Source of the DNA: Primulina eburnea
Lineage: Eukaryota; Streptophyta; Magnoliopsida; Lamiales; Gesneriaceae
Length of the DNA stretch: 64,000 nt
Assembly (NCBI RefSeq): GCF_022965805.1
Contig: NC_133105.1
Span: 28,475,158-28,539,157 of the forward strand
Reading direction: 5' to 3'
A program made the position numbers and the translations under genes. This document shows, one piece after another, positions 22,763 to 34,083 of this stretch. How positions within the stretch are numbered: position 1 is the first letter of the stretch; each line of letters begins with the position of its first letter. The notes under the pieces were generated by a model. The model worked only from the letters and a program-made list of their open reading frames with translations. It made no database searches and was not told the DNA's origin.

Positions 22763-24874
22763 TGTAAGGCCCGAGAAATTAATCCGGTTAATCTGAAAAG
22801 ATTTGGAAATGATTATTATAATCATGGATGATAATTGATATGATTATAGACGGAATGGATCGGACGGGGAAAGACAAAAGAAAATTAAAGAGAAGTCCCC
22901 GCGCACATGCGCGACATGTATCGGCGCACATGCGCGAGAAAGACAGAACCATGCGCGCACATGCGCGACTTGAATGCGCGCACATGCGCGGAACGTCCAG
23001 TAGCATTGGCGCATATGCGCGACGTAATTGGCGCACATGCACGGGAGGGGCAGTAGGTTCGGCGCATATGCGCGAGAAGAGTGGCGCATATGCGCGAGAA
23101 GTCAGAGTGCTGGTTTGAACAACCGGCGCATATGCGCGACTTTGTGCGCGCATATGAGCGAAACGTGCAGAACATGCACGACGCCACTTGCCCTTTTATC
23201 ATGCAACATATGTATATATATATATATGTATACACGATTCTTTCCTTCAGAATAAGAAAGAGAAAGGAAAAAGGAACCGAGGGAAGATTTGGAGATTGTG
23301 AGGAATCCGTCCGTCTGATTTTGAATCCGACTTCAGTACTGTGTTCCTATCAACGCAGGCTACAATTGGACGTAAGTTTTGTTACGTTTAGACAAGATTT
23401 GAATTTATGATATTGGCAGAATTGAGTATGATTCAGATATGGTGTTTCTGCTACCGTAGACATTATAGAATTGAAGTCAGATTAAAGAACAGACCGTTTC
23501 TGTAATTTTTATGATTTTTGAAAGATATTGACTGAGATTCTATATCAGAATTGTGTTAGTATTCAGAGTATGAATTATATTGACACAGATTATGAGTTCC
23601 CGTATTATATTTGTGATGTTCAGAATTGACGGGGTTATTCAGATTGTATTGTTATGCCGTCGAAACATCAGCTGATTTAGATTGATCAGATATGATAATG
23701 ATTGAGAGTCATGGTTATACTGTTGATTTTGATCAGATTGTATACCGATTTGAGTATTGATCAGAACATATTCTGAACTGAGATATATACTGATATTGTA
23801 TTTATTATCAGATTTTTATGGATAGATTTGACTTCGAGACTTCGTCTTCGTCAGACCGGGACGACAAAGGTATAATTCATGTGATATCTGGGAAGACATA
23901 ACTCAAATCAGATCTCATTTGAGTTTCCCAATAAAATCACATACTTGATTATTGTTTATCTTTTGATACGATTATGATTTGTTTATAGACTTATATTCAA
24001 ATCTTTTGGAAAGAACATGCTTTGTTTATAGACTTTATTCATTGCATTTGAGATAGGAAAGTTTGACAGATAGTCAGACTTCTAGACGTTCGGTGTATCG
24101 TTACATAGGAGCAGACACCCTCCTATTGTAGATTATTCGATACAGATATGACCGAAGTCTAGGAATAAGACGTACGTCACCCCGATTGGGAGGGTAGGTG
24201 ACAGACAGTGACGTCTTATTCACACCGGGATCTCTAGAGTTATAGTTGAGTCGAGTCTAGACATGATTTGACTAGAACTGCATGTGTTTATGGATGTAGT
24301 TTCATAGACTATGAAACCCATTTTTATATTGCTTTCAGTCATGATAGCATGTTTTTATGATTTATTTTGAGCAGCATGTTTATCTGATTTGAGTTGCATG
24401 CTTATTTTGAGTTGATTTCACAGATTATGAAATCTATTGGTTTTAAGTTTATTCATGATAGAATATTTCAAGATTTACTTTATGTATATGCATGTTTACC
24501 ATGTTTTATACTGGGATTTATTCTCACCGGAGTTATCCGGATGTTGTCTTGTTTTGTATGTGTGCATGACAACATGTGGGGCTGGATCGGGGTCAAGAAG
24601 ATGATGAGAGAAGACGAGTTAGCGTGGTGATTCCGGACATATTGTAGACTTGGTTTTATTACTGGAATTTAGTAACTGAACCTTAGACTTAGTTTGTACA
24701 GTATTGTAATTTTATACTGAAATGTATTTTATACTGAGATGTATATTATTTAGATTCCATTACCTTCCGCATTTACATTTTAAAAAGAAAAAAAAATTTT
24801 AGACCCTGTTTATCAGAACTGATAATTAAATCCCAACGATGATTAAGAAGATGATTAGCGTCCGGGTCCCCACA
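22763..24874 (+). repeat. 3' LTR of Gypsy C
   Basis: Starts TGTAAGGCCCGAGAAATT and ends GGGTCCCCACA. Order: GC-rich array 22897-23163, TA tract about 23208-23228, conserved long stem-loop 23880-23941, CTTATTCACACCGGGAT block, and CCGG hairpin near 24527-24540. Right of it the broken RT of element D continues. Confidence 0.85.
22897..23232 (+). promoter_or_regulatory. GCGCATATGCGC-type array then TA tract, Gypsy C U3
   Basis: About ten short units of the form GCGCACATGCGCG or GCGCATATGCGCG, several of them perfect palindromes (GCGCATATGCGC), spaced by about 15-20 bases of varied sequence. A TATATATATATATGTATA tract follows near 23208, placed as a TATA box would be. Long overlapping frames on both strands in this array are by-products of the repeats. 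A promoter or enhancer role is inferred. Confidence 0.55.
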
Positions 24875-24887
24875 ACTTATCTTTCAA

Positions 24888-27365
24888 CTATTGAAATGCT
24901 TGTTGACATGCTATAGTCCACTCAAACTTGACTGACTTACGAGTTAAACTCGTCAATGGCAATGCTATCTTTGAGAAGTTTTCTATAAATCTTCGATAAT
25001 ATCCTGCTAAACCCAGAAAACTCCTCACCTCCGAAACTGTCTTTGGAATGGACCATTGCTTAATAGACTCAATCTTAGAAGAATCTACATAGATTCCTTC
25101 CTTAGAAACAATATGGCCCAAAAATGCCACTTGTTCTAACCAAAATTCACATTTCTTGAACTTTGCATATAATTGTTTTTCCCACAACAATTGCAACACA
25201 ATCCTCAAATGATATCTATGAAATTCTCGTGTCTTAGAATAAATTAAAATGTCATCGATAAAAACAATGACAAAAGTATCCAAATACGGCGTAAAAACAC
25301 GATTCATTAAATCCATAAACACTGAAGGAGCATTGGTTAATCCAAAAGACATCACCAAAAATTCATAATGTCCATACCTCGTTCTAAAAACAGTCTTTGG
25401 TATATCCTCATTTCTCACCTTTAATTGATGATATCCAGACCGAAGATCAATCTTCGAGAACACTGTTGCTCCTTGCAATTGATCAAAAAGATCGTCTATC
25501 CTTGGCAAAAGATATTTATTCTTAATAGTTACCTTGTTCAGTTCCCGATAGTCAATACATAATCGCAATGATCCATCCTTCTTTTTCACGAATAACACTG
25601 GAGCTCCCCAAGGTGAATAACTAGGACGGATAAAACCTTTATCTAATAGCTCATGCAATTGATTCTTTAATTCTTTCATTTCAGTTGGAGCCAATCTGTA
25701 TGGAGCCTTAGAAATTGGGGCTGTACCTGGAATTAAATCAATAACAAACTCTACTTCTCGATCAGGTGGTAATCCAGGTACATCCTCCTCAAATACATCA
25801 GGATAATCTTGAACCACATCAATGTCCTGTAACTGTATTCTACTTTCCTTTCTTGTATCCAAAACTGAAGCTAAGTAACCAACACAGCCCTTGTGCAACA
25901 ATTTAGTGGCTTGAAGGCAAGAAATAATAGGGCTACTTAATGAAGAGGTAACACCCACAAATAAATCCTTCTCATAATCATCTGCTAGAAATTTTAATGT
26001 CTTGCTAACACAGTTAATCACAGCACGATAAGAAGACAACCAATCCATACCCAATATCACATCAAATGCAACCATTGGAATTACAATTAAATCTGCATAC
26101 AAAAATCTTGATCCCATCAACACAGGACAAGCCTTAAATATACTATTTGTCCAAATTTCTTCTCCTGAAGGCAACACAATATTAAATTCAACAGGCACCA
26201 CAGTAGGTTCAACAGATATAGTATGCATAAACTCCTCAGATATAAAAGAATGTTTTGCACAAGTATCAATTAAGGTAAGTGCTTCTTTGCCCAAAATGAA
26301 AATATTACCTGATATGACTGAAGCATCAGGATTTGCACCCTCTTTTGTCATCGTAAAGATTCTGCCTTGAACTTTTCCTTTTCCAACCGAAAGAGGACAA
26401 TTATATTCTGTGTGTCCCATTTCCTTACGTCTATAGCAACGACCACTTCCGATTAAACATTCTCCTTTGTGTGGCTTTCCACACATGGAACACAATGGTC
26501 GTTCACTATCTGTAGGAGGCAAAGGAATCCTACAACGCTGCTCCATCTTGCCTTTGCCTTTATAACCTCCTCGAACATTTACACTTGAACCCTGACCTCT
26601 TGCTTGAAAAACTTGTCTCCTCAACTGCCTTTCCTTCTTTATCTCTTGTTCATCATGTTCAGCAAGTAAGGCTCTCTCCACAATTTCTTGATATGTCACC
26701 ACCTTGTACATATGCACATCCCTTATAATTTCGGGCTTCAACCCACGAATAAAGTGTTCACCTTTATCCTTGTCATTCTCGGCAATAAACGGAACAAATA
26801 AACAACCTTCTTCAAATTTCAATATGTACTCAGCAACAGACAAAGAAGCCTGTCTTAACTCAAGAAATTCTTTCACCTTCTTGGCCTTAATTTCCTTTGA
26901 AAAATATTTGGTATGAAATAAATCTTTAAACTCGTTCCACTTCAGTTCTTTAACATTGACAGTCACTTTGGTGGCTTCCCACCAAATACGAGCAGCCTTG
27001 ACCAACATAAACACAGCACAATCAACCTTCTCCTGATCAGTGAATTTCAAATAGTCGAAGATGGCTTCCAAAGCTTTGACCCATTCAAGAGCTAGTAATG
27101 GATCAGGACCACCAATAAAATCAGGAGGGTTCATACGCCTGAAACGATCATTTGCACCATTTTCAGAACTGTTTGTCGTGCCTTGAACTCTTTCTTGAAC
27201 TTGACCTTGGATCGTCGTTTGCATAGTCAATAACTGTTGAATCTTTTCACCATGAACCTTAGCTTGCTTTTGCAATAACTTAGTGAATTCATCTACTACC
27301 CGAGTAGTCTTGTCTGTGGGAGGGGTACTATCATCCCCTTCAACATTCTTACGATTGGGAGGCAT
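24888..27365 (-). pseudogene. gag-pol: gag-protease-RT polyprotein, Gypsy D (truncated)
   Basis: An 825-codon open frame from ATG at 27365 ([10 protein letters not shown]). Order: gag capsid core (residues about 75-250), zinc knuckle (about 310-323), protease (about 360-440), RT (about 560-800) with [10 protein letters not shown]. The frame is open but two key residues are lost: the knuckle reads [14 protein letters not shown], with Arg313 where the second Cys belongs, and the protease motif reads DTCAKHSF, with Cys369 where Gly of DTG belongs. A TAG at 24887-24885 ends the frame four codons before element C cuts the gene. RNase H and integrase are absent. Confidence 0.85.
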
Positions 27366-27524
27366 TTCCTATACATATGCTCACGTTAACATGGATAGGA
27401 TGAAAGAATACGTCAATGGCAATGAAATAGAATCAACTGTCAATGTTAAAATAAATAGATGCAGGATCGAAAACATACCAGATTGTCCTAGGCAGAAGAA
27501 GTCATATATGGTCCAAAGAACTTT

Positions 27525-27536
27525 GCTCTGATACCA
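27525..27536 (-). other. Primer binding site of Gypsy D
   Basis: Minus-strand TGGTATCAGAGC, two bases from the LTR edge. Confidence 0.85.
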
Positions 27537-27538
27537 AT

Positions 27539-28710
27539 TGAAACACCCCACTTAACACATTTTAAATTCAAATATAATCTGACATCAGCGGAAGCATTTA
27601 TCTTTAAAATAAAAATAATTATACTGTATATATATTGCAAACATTTTCTTACAATACATACAATTCATAATCTCAAACATCTAATTCAAATACCAATATT
27701 ACATATAATAAAATACATGATATTTTTAAAACTTTAAATGTTCAACACATCCCAATAAAATCATTAACATAATCAAATAAAACTTTTCCATTACAGTATC
27801 TATATGACTTCTCCTCCTTGGACAATCTGCTTCAAATTTTTTTATTACCGGCATCACATGACATTAACTGAAATGAGATAAAACTCAGTAAGTAGAGAAC
27901 TTTACATAACAAATATATATTTATATGGCTTGGCTTGAAATATCGCAATGGCAATAAACATTAAACAAGACCATCTTCAATGAACAATAATGAAAGAATA
28001 AATATAGATGGTATATCATAACATGAATTAAAGGAAACGAAACAATAGCTCTATGATCTGAAATCTGTGAATGTTATCTCTGTTGATATATATAAATATA
28101 TATCGGACTGTGAGAGATAACAATGAAAGGAAATGATAGTTTGTAATTTGTAATCTGTGACCTGTGAATGTTATCTCTGTTAATATATATAAATATATAT
28201 CGGACTGTGAGAGATAACCTATGGATAGTATCTCTGTGATATATGAAAATATATACCAGACTGTGAGAGATACTCTTCATGTGATTGGCCAATGACATGC
28301 ATGAATTACTATCATTCCTTGGATTGAAGCATATGAAATTCATTGGGACAATTGAACAAACACTTGATAAGCACAATAGCTTGCTAGCTTCTTTATCAAT
28401 GATATCAATAAAATTCTTGGATCAATATATATATAACAACAAATATGGCAATAACATATCCATGAAAGAAGCTAGACATCAATAAAAATGGCTTGGATAC
28501 ATATATATCATGTGAGCACAAGGAAATGCCTCTACTTACTACCCAATCAATACTTGGTTGCAAAGATGACCTCAAAAGAATCCCTACAACAATAAACACC
28601 ATAAAAACTATGAATTAACACCATATATACATGGATCCATCAAGTCAACGAAACCCTTCAACCCAACAATTCCTTGTAAAACCAAAGAATAACTAAGCTC
28701 TTACCTTGTA
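27539..28710 (-). repeat. Partial 5' LTR of Gypsy D
   Basis: The plus-strand edge TGAAACACCCCAC is the element's LTR end. The sequence matches 47164-48335 of element E almost base for base and stops at TTACCTTGTA, where LTR I begins; E continues GCTTGCACC. The U3 part with the GC array and promoter is therefore missing here. Contains the triple hairpin at 28073-28273. Confidence 0.85.
28073..28273. repeat. Three tandem hairpins in Gypsy D LTR
   Basis: Hairpin 1 (28073-28121) and hairpin 2 (28170-28218) have arms GTTATCTCT and AGAGATAAC; hairpin 3 (28228-28273) has GTATCTCT and AGAGATAC. Between the arms lies an AT-rich inner palindrome. The one-base loss in both arms of hairpin 3 keeps the pairing. 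The same set lies at 47697-47898 in E. In element orientation it lies in the likely transcribed part of the LTR. Confidence 0.75.
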
Positions 28711-30013
28711 TGTGGGGACCCGGACGCTAATCAAGTTCTTAATCATCATTGGGACTAATTAATCAATTATAAACAGGGTCTAAATTTTTTATTTTTTTTT
28801 TTATGCGGAACGTAGTGAAATCAACATATATACATATCAGTATATAAAATACAAATCCTGTATTTCAACATTTATTCAAACTAGGGTTTAAAACTAAAGT
28901 CAAGTGTTTAACCCTATATCTAGTCCAAGTCCGGTGCCACCACTCTAATCACGATCTAGCTCTTCATCTCCTTGACCCTGGACCTGTCCCACCTGTTGTC
29001 AAGTACACATACAGACAAGACAACAGCCGGATATACCGGTGAGAATATAATCCCCAGTATAAATCAATGAAACATGCAATCATATAAACAATATAAAGCA
29101 TGTAATCAGGTAACATGAATATGTATCAAAATCTGAAACATAAAAAATATCAAATCAAACTGTCGACATCAATCATAATTCAGACTAGACTCAATCCTAG
29201 TCTAGGGATCCCGGTTTCCAGATGTGGTATTCCTATATCGAATTCCGTAATAGAAGGAACTGTATTCCTATTACTCGATATAACCAATATCCTGGTATTC
29301 TTATATCTAATTCCGTAATAGACAAATTCCCATTTCCTATTACTCGATATAACCAAACATCCGGTGTCCTGACCTATCCGTCATGGACTGCAGTTCTATC
29401 TTTAATAACCTATCTTGAGACATCGTGCAATGTGCCGTGGCGATACCACCACTATCCGGCACTTCTGTCACAAGATAAATCGTCTACTACCTGTCATCTA
29501 AAATCAAGAGAACAAGTATATCATCAATTCAATGCAAATATCAATGCAATAAAGTAAAGTATGTGATTTAGGGAAACCCAAGTCTCAACCGACTCAAGTC
29601 CATCTCCCAATACCACATTGACTTATACCTTTCTTTCGTCGGTTTCTGGCTCAGTCGAAGTCCTGAACTCAAAGCCTGTCTGGTACTGACAATATCAATA
29701 ATCTCATATCAATATACCAGTCAATTCCATAATAATCTGATCAATCTGGATTTAATTCAAAATTGACGGCATAACTGTACAATCTCAATATTCCCGTCAA
29801 TACCAATTCACCATATAATAGTTACGATCTATAAACCATATCCAATATAATCTATAATCAATCCACAATTCAAATCTGTCCGGTATCAACCGATTATAAT
29901 CAGAAAATCATAACAATTCCATAATCAGTCTATTTCTTAATCTGACTCCGATTTTACGATGTCTAACATGTCAAGAACATCATATCTAAATCCTATTCAA
30001 TTCTGACAATAGC
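28711..30013 (-). repeat. LTR fragment I (Gypsy, related to A/C/G and F/H)
   Basis: The plus-strand edge TGTGGGGACCCGGACGC is the LTR end; the interior keeps the CAGGGTCTAAA block, a CCGG..CCGG hairpin (about 29031-29043), the GGGATCCCGG block and an ATTGACTTATACC block, all in the same order as in A and G. It stops at 30013 where the LTR of element H starts. No internal region is attached. A tandem duplication of about 75 bases lies near 29222-29355. It interrupts the LTR of D. Confidence 0.75.
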
Positions 30014-31845
30014 TGTGGGGACCCGGGCTCTAACTCAATTCTTTTGGGATTTAATTGGATCTTTGTTCGAAAATGTGGGTCAAAATTTTGCTTTTAACTT
30101 TAATTCAAATGTATTAATTAAAGCATAACATATCTCGATAGAAATTAAACAACGTAATGTACATACAAGTCTGTTCGTACAAACATTCACTAGTGTTCAA
30201 ATGACAACTACAAACATAAGTAGTACAAGTTTCATAAGGAAACACTAGTAATCTGCAATGCCCGAGATCTCCACGCTATCATCATCTCTCATCTAGCTCG
30301 TGACCCCGATCCTGCCCCACCTGTTGCCATGCACACATACAGACACGACAACAGCCGGATAACTCCGGTGAGAACATATCCCAGTATAAAACATGGATGC
30401 ATGCAATGTAATAAATCATGTACAAATGCATAACATAAATCAAGTAACATGAATATAAATCTAAACATGTAGTAGAATACAAATCTGTATTCAACATTCA
30501 AATCTTGACTCGACTCTTTTCTAATCTAGGGATCCCGGTTTGAATAAGACGGTCTGTTACCTACCCAACCACTCGGGGCAACGGTACGTCTTATTCCTAG
30601 ACTTCGGTCAACTCTGTATCGAGGGTCTACACATATAGCAAATCTGCTCCTATGCGTCGATACACCGAAACGTCTAGTTTTGGCAAATCTGCCAATCTCT
30701 CCTATCTCAGGACTCGAATATAAATCAATAAACAAGGCATTACATAATCAATGTAATAACAATCTAGTATGTGATTTAGGGAAACTCGTATCAAATCTGA
30801 ATCGAGTTGTGCAATCCCGTGACCACATGAATTATACCTTTCTTGCCGAATCGTCGGTGTCGTAGTCGAAGTCTCGAGTTCACAATAGCCAATACAAATC
30901 TGAAATGGCATAGTCAAGGTGCACTCTATCAATATACATCTCACACAACTCAACAAACATAGCTGAAATCGGTTTCAATACAATTTGACGGCGTAACGGC
31001 GTAATTCTCGGAACCGGTCAACTCAATCTCAACAAAACAATATATACAATAGCCACAACTCATAATCTTCATAATATACTCATCAAAACACAATATAACA
31101 TGCTTAATTCTTCCAATCAATATCGATCTACATGCTGGAAATTCGCAAGGCTTGTATACGGTGTCCGAAAATCGTTCTGATAACAAATATACGATGCTCG
31201 GTATACCAAGAACAAATATCTACAACACAAATCATAATTTCAACAACATCTCAATTCTGAATCATGCTGAAAATGAGATATACTTACATCCTTTCGTAGC
31301 CAACGATGCAAGGATCACAAATCTTAACTCGGAATATAATTCGGATGGCTAAATCATTCAAATTCTCAAGTTAAAGATCAAAAGAATGAAAGCTCCTCCC
31401 TCCAAGCTCTCTCGGTTCCTACTTGCTGATCAGATGAAGAAAATGAGGTGTCATGCAAGCTTATATACCCCAAGCCATGTGTCAACATGAAATTCAAAGG
31501 TGGCATTTTCGCATGCAAACCGCGGGTGCGGCAACTCAAGAGCGCGGGTGCGCTGTGCTCACGACAAATTAATCTAACAGTGCAGCACCTAGACCGCGGG
31601 TGCGGTCCTTACATGACCGCGGGTGCGGTCTCACACCGCGGGTGCGGTCGTGCTAGCACCACGGGTGCGGTGTCTGTTCGCACAATTTCACTAATTTCCT
31701 CTCAATGCACCGCGGTTGCTGTATCTCTAACACCGCGGGTGCGGTGTGGCTTCGGCCATGCTTCAAAAATTCCACTCTATATGTCATGCATTCTCATGGT
31801 TTCAAGTCTCACATCAATGCCAATTGACAATTCTCGAGCCTTACA
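30014..31845 (-). repeat. 3' LTR of Gypsy H
   Basis: Plus-strand edges are TGTGGGGACCCGGGCTC and CTCGAGCCTTACA. In element direction: ACCGCGGGTGCGGT array 31750-31519, TATATA near 31460-31467, long stem-loop 30827-30770, TCTTATTC block, and CCGG hairpin 30355-30368. It matches the 5' LTR of F (50879-52640) in inverse orientation. It starts exactly where LTR fragment I stops, so H inserted into I. Confidence 0.85.
31519..31750 (-). promoter_or_regulatory. ACCGCGGGTGCGGT array in Gypsy H U3
   Basis: Eight or so short units, mostly ACCGCGGGTGCGGT, plus one AGCGCGGGTGCGCT in which both arms have changed together. The array lies just upstream, in element direction, of a TATA-like GCTTATATACC near 31459. 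The same motif occurs inverted in the LTR of F. Confidence 0.6.
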
Positions 31846-31862
31846 TTTCTCCCCCTCTTAGA
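31846..31862 (-). other. Polypurine tract of Gypsy H
   Basis: On the minus strand TCTAAGAGGGGGAGAAA precedes the LTR start TGTAAGGCTCG. The same tract serves element G at 55560-55576. Confidence 0.8.
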
Positions 31863-31947
31863 CAAGAGTTCGTCCTCGAACTCACAAGCAATTATTCATG
31901 CAGTTATATACAAAATTGTAAAGTCAAATCAGGAAGAAAGACTCACA

Positions 31948-34083
31948 TCATAAGAATAGCTCGGGATGCCTCTGTCTCATTTCAGACTCTGTCTCCCAAG
32001 TCGCTTCCTCGACGCCATGACGACTCCACTGAATCTTCACAAGCGGAATAGTCTTTGTTCTGAGCTGTTTCTCTTTCCGATCAAGAATCTGAATCGGTCT
32101 TTCAACGTAACTCAAGGTTTGATCTAGCTCGGCTTCGTCTGGTTGAATGACATGAGAATCATCCGTCATATATTTGCGCAACAACGATACATGAAAAACA
32201 TCATGTATACCGGACAGTGAAGGAGGAAGAGCAAGTCTGTAAGCTCGATCGCCAATCTTCTCAAGGATTTCATACGGACCAACGTATCTAGGAGACAACT
32301 TTCCTCGCTTGCCAAATCTGACAACGCCTCTGAAAGGTGAAATCTTCAGAAATACTCTGTCTCCCTGTTCGAATACTAACGGTCTGCGTCTAATATTGGC
32401 GTACTTCGCTTGCCTATCCTGTGCCGTCTTCATTCGCTTCTGAATGATCTTCACTTTCTCTGTCATCTCACGAATCATATCAGGCCCCAACACTGGTACC
32501 TCAGAAATATCATCCCAGTACAACGGAGATCTGCACTTCTTTCCGTATAAAGCTTCGAACGGTGCCATCTCTATGCTCGTTTGATAGCTGTTGTTGTATG
32601 AAAACTCACACAACGTCAATGAGTCTTGCCAACTAGTACCAAAATCTAGTACTACAGCTCTCAGCATGTCCTCTAAAGTCTGGATAGTCCGCTCTGACTG
32701 TTCGTCTGTCTGAGGATGATAAGCAGTGCTCAGGTGTAAAGTCGTACCCAAAGCCTGCTGCAAGCTATGCCAAAAGTGAGAAGTGAATCGTGGATCACGA
32801 TCTGATACGATCGACTTCGGCACACCGTGCAATCTGACGACCTCTCTGACATACAACTCGGCCATTTGATCGTGTCGATATGTCATTCTGTACGGAATAA
32901 AACACGCTGATTTGGTCAGTCTGTCTATCACAACCCAAATCGCGTCACAGCCCCGCGAAGATCGAGGTAATTTCGTCACAAAATCCATGGAAATGTGATC
33001 CCATTTCCACTCAGGAACAGACAAACTCTGAAGTAAACCTCCGGGCTTCTTTCTCTCTGCCTTCACCTGCTGGCAATTCAGGCACTTAGACACAAATTCT
33101 GCAATGTCTGTCTTCATCTGCTTCCACCAGAATTGTGTCTTCAAGTCGTTATACATCTTCCTGCCACCAGGATGAATGCTGAACCGACTACAGTGTGCCT
33201 CCGACATGATCTGTCGTCTCAAATCTGAAATCTCTGGCACTACTAAGCGGTTATTCACATACAGAACAGAATCTCTCACCTGATATTCTGAGATATGACC
33301 AGCTCTGACCATATCAATCGATCTCTGCACGCTCGGATCAGTTCTCTGTGCTTCTTTGATTCTCGAAATCAGATCTGGCTCAATCTGAATCGCAGCAAGT
33401 CGCAGCGGTCTACTCTCTGTATCAAATATCAATCCAGACAAGCAACAATCTTCCACTAAACTCGATACACCTACAGTCGACAAGGAAAGAGCACATACCT
33501 TTCGACTCAAGGCGTCTGCCGCTGCATTCGATTTTCCTGAATGGTATTTGATCTCGCAATCAAAATCTTTCAGCAGATCAAGCCATCGTCGCTGCCTCAT
33601 ATTCAACTCTGACTGAGAAAAGAGATACTTCAGACTCTTATGATCGGAATAGATCTCAAATTTCTCGCCATACAGATAATGACGCCAGATCTTAAGTGCA
33701 AACACAATCGCCGCCAATTCAAGATCATGAATCGGATAACGAGTCTCGTGTGGCTTCAGCTGTCTAGAGGCGTATGCTATCACGTGCCCTCGCTGCATAG
33801 GAACACATCCTAACCCTCTGTGAGATGCGTCACAGTATACAACGAACTCACCTGTACCTGCAGGAATCGTCAAGACAGGCGCACTAGTCAGCCTCTTCTT
33901 CAGCTCTACAAAACTGGCTTCACAATCTTCGGACCACACAAATGGCATATTCTTCTGTGTCAACTGGGTGATAGGCTTCGCTATACTGGAGAAATCTCGG
34001 ATAAAACGACGATAATACCCGGCTAAACCCATGAAACTGCGTATCTCAGGCACAGAAGTCGGTCTCGGCCAACTGATCACAGC
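31948..34083 (-). pseudogene. RT end, RNase H, integrase and chromodomain, Gypsy H
   Basis: About 710 codons in one frame after a stop at 34084-34086. Order: end of RT ([14 protein letters not shown]), RNase H ([46 protein letters not shown]), integrase zinc region ([11 protein letters not shown] ... [10 protein letters not shown]), core with [17 protein letters not shown] and [11 protein letters not shown] giving the expected D, D and [15 protein letters not shown], and the tail [20 protein letters not shown]. This end resembles a group of chromodomains that target chromovirus insertion. The motifs look intact, yet the premature stop upstream and the missing 5' end mean it cannot work alone. 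Confidence 0.9.

Larger units (their letters stand above)
18932..24874 (+). mobile_element. Gypsy element C, non-autonomous
   Basis: Plus-strand element: partial 5' LTR (18932-19586, interrupted on the left by element B), primer site, 314-bp leader, collapsed gag, a protease/RT linker remnant, about 2 kb of decayed pol, polypurine tract and a full 3' LTR (22763-24874). It lies inside the RT region of Gypsy D, which resumes at 24875. The same arrangement occurs in element G, so this is a recurring non-autonomous form and not one random deletion product. Confidence 0.8.
24875..28710 (-). mobile_element. Gypsy element D (5' half)
   Basis: Minus-strand element with partial 5' LTR (27539-28710), primer site, about 160 bp of leader and a long gag-pol frame that is cut in RT by element C at 24874/24875. 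LTR fragment I interrupts its 5' LTR at 28710. It belongs to the same family as element E: the LTRs share near-identical sequence (27539-28710 against 47164-48335). Confidence 0.85.

Noticed and set aside
22788..23410. Several overlapping frames on both strands across the GC array of Gypsy C
   Set aside because: Repeats without stop codons keep all frames open; the frames follow the repeat period and match no protein.
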